NCBI GenBank assembly: GCA_028829895.1 | Contig: CM054177.1 | Coordinates: forward strand, 50,100,164-50,164,163 | Length of the DNA: 64,000 bases | Source: Sinotaia quadrata | Lineage: Eukaryota > Mollusca > Gastropoda > Architaenioglossa > Viviparidae | Direction of reading: 5' to 3' | In this document: positions 62,930 through 64,000 of the stretch, in pieces | Layout of the letters: every line of letters begins with the position of its first letter | Numbering within the stretch: position 1 is the first letter of the stretch | Position numbers and translations under genes: made by a program | Notes under the pieces: generated by a model | What the model was told of the DNA's origin: nothing | Seen by the model: only the letters and a program-made list of their open reading frames with translations | Databases searched by the model: none

Positions 62930-63600
62930 GAGAAAAACGAGAAATGGTAAATGGTAGAAGAAAACATAAGATAATGAAAGGTAAATGGTAGAAGAAAACA
63001 TAAGATAATGAAAGGTAAATGGTAGAAGAAAACATAAGATAATGAAAGGTAAATGGTAGAAGAAAACATAAGATAATGAAAGGTAAATGGTAGAAGAAAA
63101 CATAAGATAATGAAAGGTAAATGGTAGAAGAAAACATAAGATAATGAAAGGTAAATGGTAGAAGAAAACATAAGATAATGAAAGGTAAATGGTAGAAGAA
63201 AACATAAGATAATGAAAGGTAAATGGTAGAAGAAAACATAAGATAATGAAAGGTAAATGGTAGAAGAAAACATAAGATAATGAAAGGTAAATGGTGGAAG
63301 AAAACATAAGATAATGAAAGGTAAATGGTAGAAGAAAACATAAGATAATGAAAGGTAAATGGTAGAAGAAAACATAAGATAATGAAAGGTAAATGGTAGA
63401 AGAAAACATAAGATAATGAAAGGTAAATGGTAGAAGAAAACATAAGATAATGAAAGGTAAATGGTGGAAGAAAACATAAGATAATGAAAGGTAAATGGTG
63501 GAAGAAAACATAAGATAATGAAAGGTAAATGGTGGAAGAAAACATAAGATAATGAAAGGTAAATGGTGGAAGAAAACATAAGATAATGAAAGGTAAATGA
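62930..63600. repeat. 33-bp purine-rich minisatellite, about 20 copies
   Basis: The unit is aaacataagataatgaaagg plus taaatggtagaag, nearly identical in all copies except a g/a variant near the right end. Because 33 is a multiple of three and the minus strand lacks stops, three overlapping frames of about 300 codons arise; they are not genes. Flanking DNA to 64000 is also purine-rich, with a 36-bp duplication near 63885-63935. Confidence 0.97.
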
Positions 63601-64000
63601 AAGAGAGATAATGAAATAGAAGAGACATATAGGAATTATGAAAAGAAGAATGCTTGAGAAGAAGACAAATGTTAAAGGATGGCAAACAAAGAGACAGAGA
63701 TTGAGACATACAAACCATAGGAAAAGCACATAAGAAAAGACAAAAAGATGAACAAATACAAGGAAGGTAGCATGAAAAAGTTAATGGATAGATGGGGAGG
63801 GAAGATAAAAGAACTGAAGAAGTGATAGACTGAGAATAAGTGAAAAGACAAAATGTGATAATGATAGAGGGAGACAGACCTTGATCTAGAGAAAGACAGA
63901 AAGAGACAGACCTTGATCTAGAGAAAGACAGAAAGAGACAGACATAAAAAGAGAAATAAAGAGAGAGAAAAAATAAATGAGGAAATATGACAGAGAAGCA

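Noticed and set aside
62658..63729. Three overlapping minus-strand open frames of 295-332 codons
   Set aside because: All derive from one 33-bp purine-rich minisatellite without stops on that strand; repeated FHYLMFSST-type peptides in three frames are not genes.

Overview
This window is eukaryotic, and most likely from a metazoan. Every recognisable gene is split into short exons of about 85 to 1015 bp with GT/AG borders, separated by AT-rich introns full of microsatellites, minisatellites and decayed transposons. The microsatellite load (long CTAT, GA, CA and GT arrays), the non-LTR retrotransposon relics and the family of KY/hillarin-type genes would suit a lophotrochozoan invertebrate such as a mollusc or annelid. 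That assignment is inference.

The window holds a cluster of three related genes for kyphoscoliosis-peptidase (KY)/hillarin-type proteins. Gene 1 (+, exons 10799-15474) encodes a short Pro-rich exon ending in an F-x-x-V-D motif, then a transglutaminase-like (TG-like) domain split by a Thr/Asn-rich repeat, then the start of a KY C-terminal domain that gives way to a cysteine-rich tail of 18-residue repeats. Gene 2 (+, 17533-29434) has the TG-like domain, a full KY C-terminal domain, one helical module, and a C-terminal region resembling the microtubule-binding stalk head of dynein heavy chain. Gene 3 (-, 61858-34144) has the same architecture, with four tandem copies of the helical module (exon pairs of 94 or 88 bp plus 152 bp) and a very acidic tail. 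Assembled exons stay in frame throughout: gene 1 is 591 codons, gene 2 is 755 and gene 3 is 1000, each including the stop. First exons with a start codon were not found for any of them; gene 3's may lie beyond the right edge. Genes 2 and 3 are convergent (tail to tail) with 4.7 kb between their stops.

The most notable observation is the apparent fusion of a KY-type transglutaminase-like module, with its Cys-His-Asp triad replaced in all three genes, to a dynein-stalk-like microtubule-binding domain that lacks any AAA+ motor. This suggests a cytoskeletal scaffold or crosslinker rather than an enzyme. I did not recognise this combination from known families, and it is the best candidate here for an undescribed system.

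The rest is repeat. Positions 1-9640 hold duplicated repeat blocks, a foldback element, a mariner-type HTH fragment and a 1.7 kb interspersed repeat whose second copy is at 58474-60066. Three relics of one retrotransposon lie at 22565-23345, 48936-49875 and 60765-61500. About 30 minisatellites with periods of 24-62 bp are spread through the introns and intergenic DNA. Two short unidentified coding-like segments lie inside a gene 3 intron at 42.7-44.0 kb. No tRNA, rRNA, CRISPR or promoter could be supported.
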